Shown here piece by piece: positions 62,101 through 64,000 of a stretch of 64,000 nt of DNA. Within the stretch, counting starts at the first letter, position 1. The number at the start of each line of letters is the position of its first letter. The notes under the pieces were generated by a model. The model saw nothing but the letters and a program-made list of their open reading frames with translations. It made no database searches and was not told the DNA's origin. Origin of the DNA: Spisula solida (Eukaryota > Mollusca > Bivalvia > Venerida > Mactridae); the NCBI GenBank assembly GCA_947247005.1, contig OX365944.1:4972501-5036500 (forward strand), in the 5' to 3' direction. The translations under genes and the position numbers were made by a program.

Positions 62101-64000
62101 GTAGAGCATCCGCTTGTGGTGAACACTTAGTGGTAGAGCATCCGCTTGTGGTAAACACTTAGTGGTAGAGCATCCGCTTGTGGTGAACACTTAGTGGTAG
62201 AGCATCCGCTTGTGGTGAACACTTAGTGGTAGAGCATCCGCTTGTTGGTGGCGATCACTTAGTGGTAGAGCATCCGCTTGTGGTGAACACTTAGTGGTAG
62301 AGCATCCGCTTGTGGTGAACACTTAGTGGTAGAGCATCCGCTTGTTGGTGGCGATCACTTAGTGGTAGAGCATCCGCTTGTGGTGAGCACTTAGTGGTAG
62401 AGCATCCGCTTGTGGTGAACACTTAGTGGTAGAGCATCCGCTTGTGGTGAACACTTAGTGGTAGAGCATCCGTTTGTTGGTGGCGATCACTTAGTGGTAG
62501 AGCATCCGCTTGTGGTGAACACTTAGTGGTAGAGCATCCGCTTGTGGTGGACACTTAGTGGTAGAGCATCCGCTTGTTGGTGGCGATCACTTAGTGGTAG
62601 AGCATCCGCTTGTGGTGAGCACTTAGTGGTGGAGCATCCGCTTGTGGTGAACACTTAGTGGTAGAGCATCCGCTTGTGGTGAACACTTAGTGATAGAGCA
62701 TCCGCTTGTGTGTGGTGAACACTTAGTGGTAAAGCATCCGCTTGTGGTAAACACTTAGTGGTAGAGCATCCGCTTGTGGTGAACACTTAGTGGTAGAGCA
62801 TCTGCTTGTGTTAAACACTTAGTGGTAGAGCATCCGCTTGTGGTGAACACTTAGTGGTAGAGCATCCGCTTGTTGGTGGCGATCACTTAGTGGTAGAGCA
62901 TCCGCTTGTGGTGAGCACTTAGTGATAGAGCACACGCTTGTGGTGAACACTTAGTGGTAGAGCATCCGCTTGTGGTAAACACGTAGTGGTAGAACATTCG
63001 CTCGTGGCGAACACTTAGTGGTACAGCATCCGCTTGTGGGTGGCGAACACTTAGTGGTACAGCATCCGCTTGTGGCGAACACTTAGTGGTACAGCATCCG
63101 CTTGTGGGTGGCGAACACTTAGTGGTAGAGCATCCGCTTGTGGTAAACACTTAGTGGTAGAGCATACGCTTGAGGTGAACACTTAGTGGTAGAGCATCCG
63201 CTTGTGGTAAACACTTAGTGGTGGAGCATCCGCTTGTGGTAAACACTTAGTGGTAGAGCATACGCTTGAGGTGAACACTTAGTGGTAGAGCATCCGCTTG
63301 TGGTAAACACTTAGTGGTAGAGCATCCGCTTGTGGCGAACACTTAGTGGTACAGCATCCGCTTGTGGGTGGCGAACACTTAGTGGTAGAGCATCCGCTTG
63401 TGGTAAACACTTAGTGGTAGAGCATCCGCTTGTGGTGAACGCTTAGTGGTAGAACATCCGCTTGTGGTAAACACTTAGTGGTAGAGCATCCGCTTGTGGT
63501 GAACACTTAGTGGTAGAGCATCCGCTTGTGGTGAACGCTTAGTGGTAGAACATCCGCTTGTGGTAAACACTTAGTGATAGAGCATCCGCTTGTGTGTGGC
63601 GAACACTTAGTGGTAGAGCATCCGCTTGTGGTAAACACTTAGTGGTAGAGCATCCGCTTGTGGTGAACACTTAGTGGTAGAGCATCCGCTTGTGGTAAAC
63701 ACTTAGTGGTAGAGCATCCGCTTGTGGTGAACACTTAGTGGTAGAGCATCCGCTTGTGGTGAACACTTAGTGGTAGAGCATCCGCTTGTTGGTGGCGATC
63801 ACTTAGTGGTAGAGCATCCGCTTGTGGTGAACACTTAGTGGTAGAGCATCCGCTTGTGGTGAACACTTAGTGGTAGAGCATCCGCTTGTTGGTGGCGATC
63901 ACTTAGTGGTAGAGCATCCGCTTGTGGTGAGCACTTAGTGGTAGAGCATCCGCTTGTGGTGAACACTTAGTGGTAGAGCATCCGCTTGTGGTGAACACTT
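59168..64000. repeat. Minisatellite array, 32/36-bp unit, at least 4.8 kb
   Basis: About 145 head-to-tail copies of a unit built on CACTTAGTGGTAGAGCATCC followed by GCTTGTGG and a short variable joint. The joint is GTGAA, GTAAA or GCGAA in 32-bp units and a GGTGGCGAA-type joint in 36-bp units. 36-bp units dominate from about 59.6 to 61.4 kb and 32-bp units from about 61.6 kb on. The array lies in the intron after the first two-thirds of the C2 domain and reaches the window end. Runs of 36-bp units (12 codons) create open frames on both strands, which are artefacts of the unit length. Confidence 0.97.

Noticed and set aside
59168..64000. Possible CRISPR array, because repeats of 32-36 bp are regularly spaced
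   Set aside because: There are no unique spacers; the whole unit repeats head to tail. The surrounding sequence is eukaryotic with introns.

Overview
This is animal nuclear DNA: AT-rich, intron-rich and full of interspersed repeats. Families such as the CCGGAGGGGACT element, the 'TATGCCCCC' element carrying AGGTCA/TGACCT tandem units, and tRNA-derived SINEs point to a mollusc, most likely a bivalve. The species is inferred only. All genes found are on the + strand, and introns fill most of the window.

Region 1 (1-50109) is the 3' part of one very large cadherin gene. I could place 45 coding exons between 448 and 49918, each with AG/GT borders and matching phases. Together they give 8,979 nt, one open frame of about 2,992 residues plus a stop. 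The protein has about 25 extracellular cadherin (EC) repeats, a membrane-proximal region without EGF or LamG domains, one transmembrane helix (47261-47329) and an acidic cytoplasmic tail of about 254 residues ending in a possible PDZ ligand. This layout is closest to the cadherin-23 type. The 5' end lies upstream of the window.

Region 2 (50110-56069) is intergenic: a second CCGGAGGGGACT element, a tRNA-derived SINE and several short inverted-repeat (MITE) elements. Region 3 (56070-64000+) is the 5' part of a synaptotagmin-like gene: a short N-terminus, a membrane anchor, a basic stretch, a linker and the first two-thirds of a C2 domain. It runs into an intron holding a minisatellite array of at least 4.8 kb that continues past the window end. 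The array unit (32 or 36 bp) resembles the D-arm/anticodon-stem part of a tRNA.

The introns hold many non-autonomous DNA transposons that I could delimit by terminal inverted repeats and target-site duplications: mariner-like elements flanked by TA, two hAT-like elements with 8-bp duplications, and foldbacks. One mariner-like element ends 11 bp before an exon, so that exon's 3' splice signals lie largely in transposon DNA. A fragment of an LTR retrotransposon (primer-binding site plus gag-like start) lies antisense in the intron before 13262.

The two genes are not obviously linked in function: one is an adhesion receptor, the other a membrane-trafficking C2 protein. I found no prokaryotic features.
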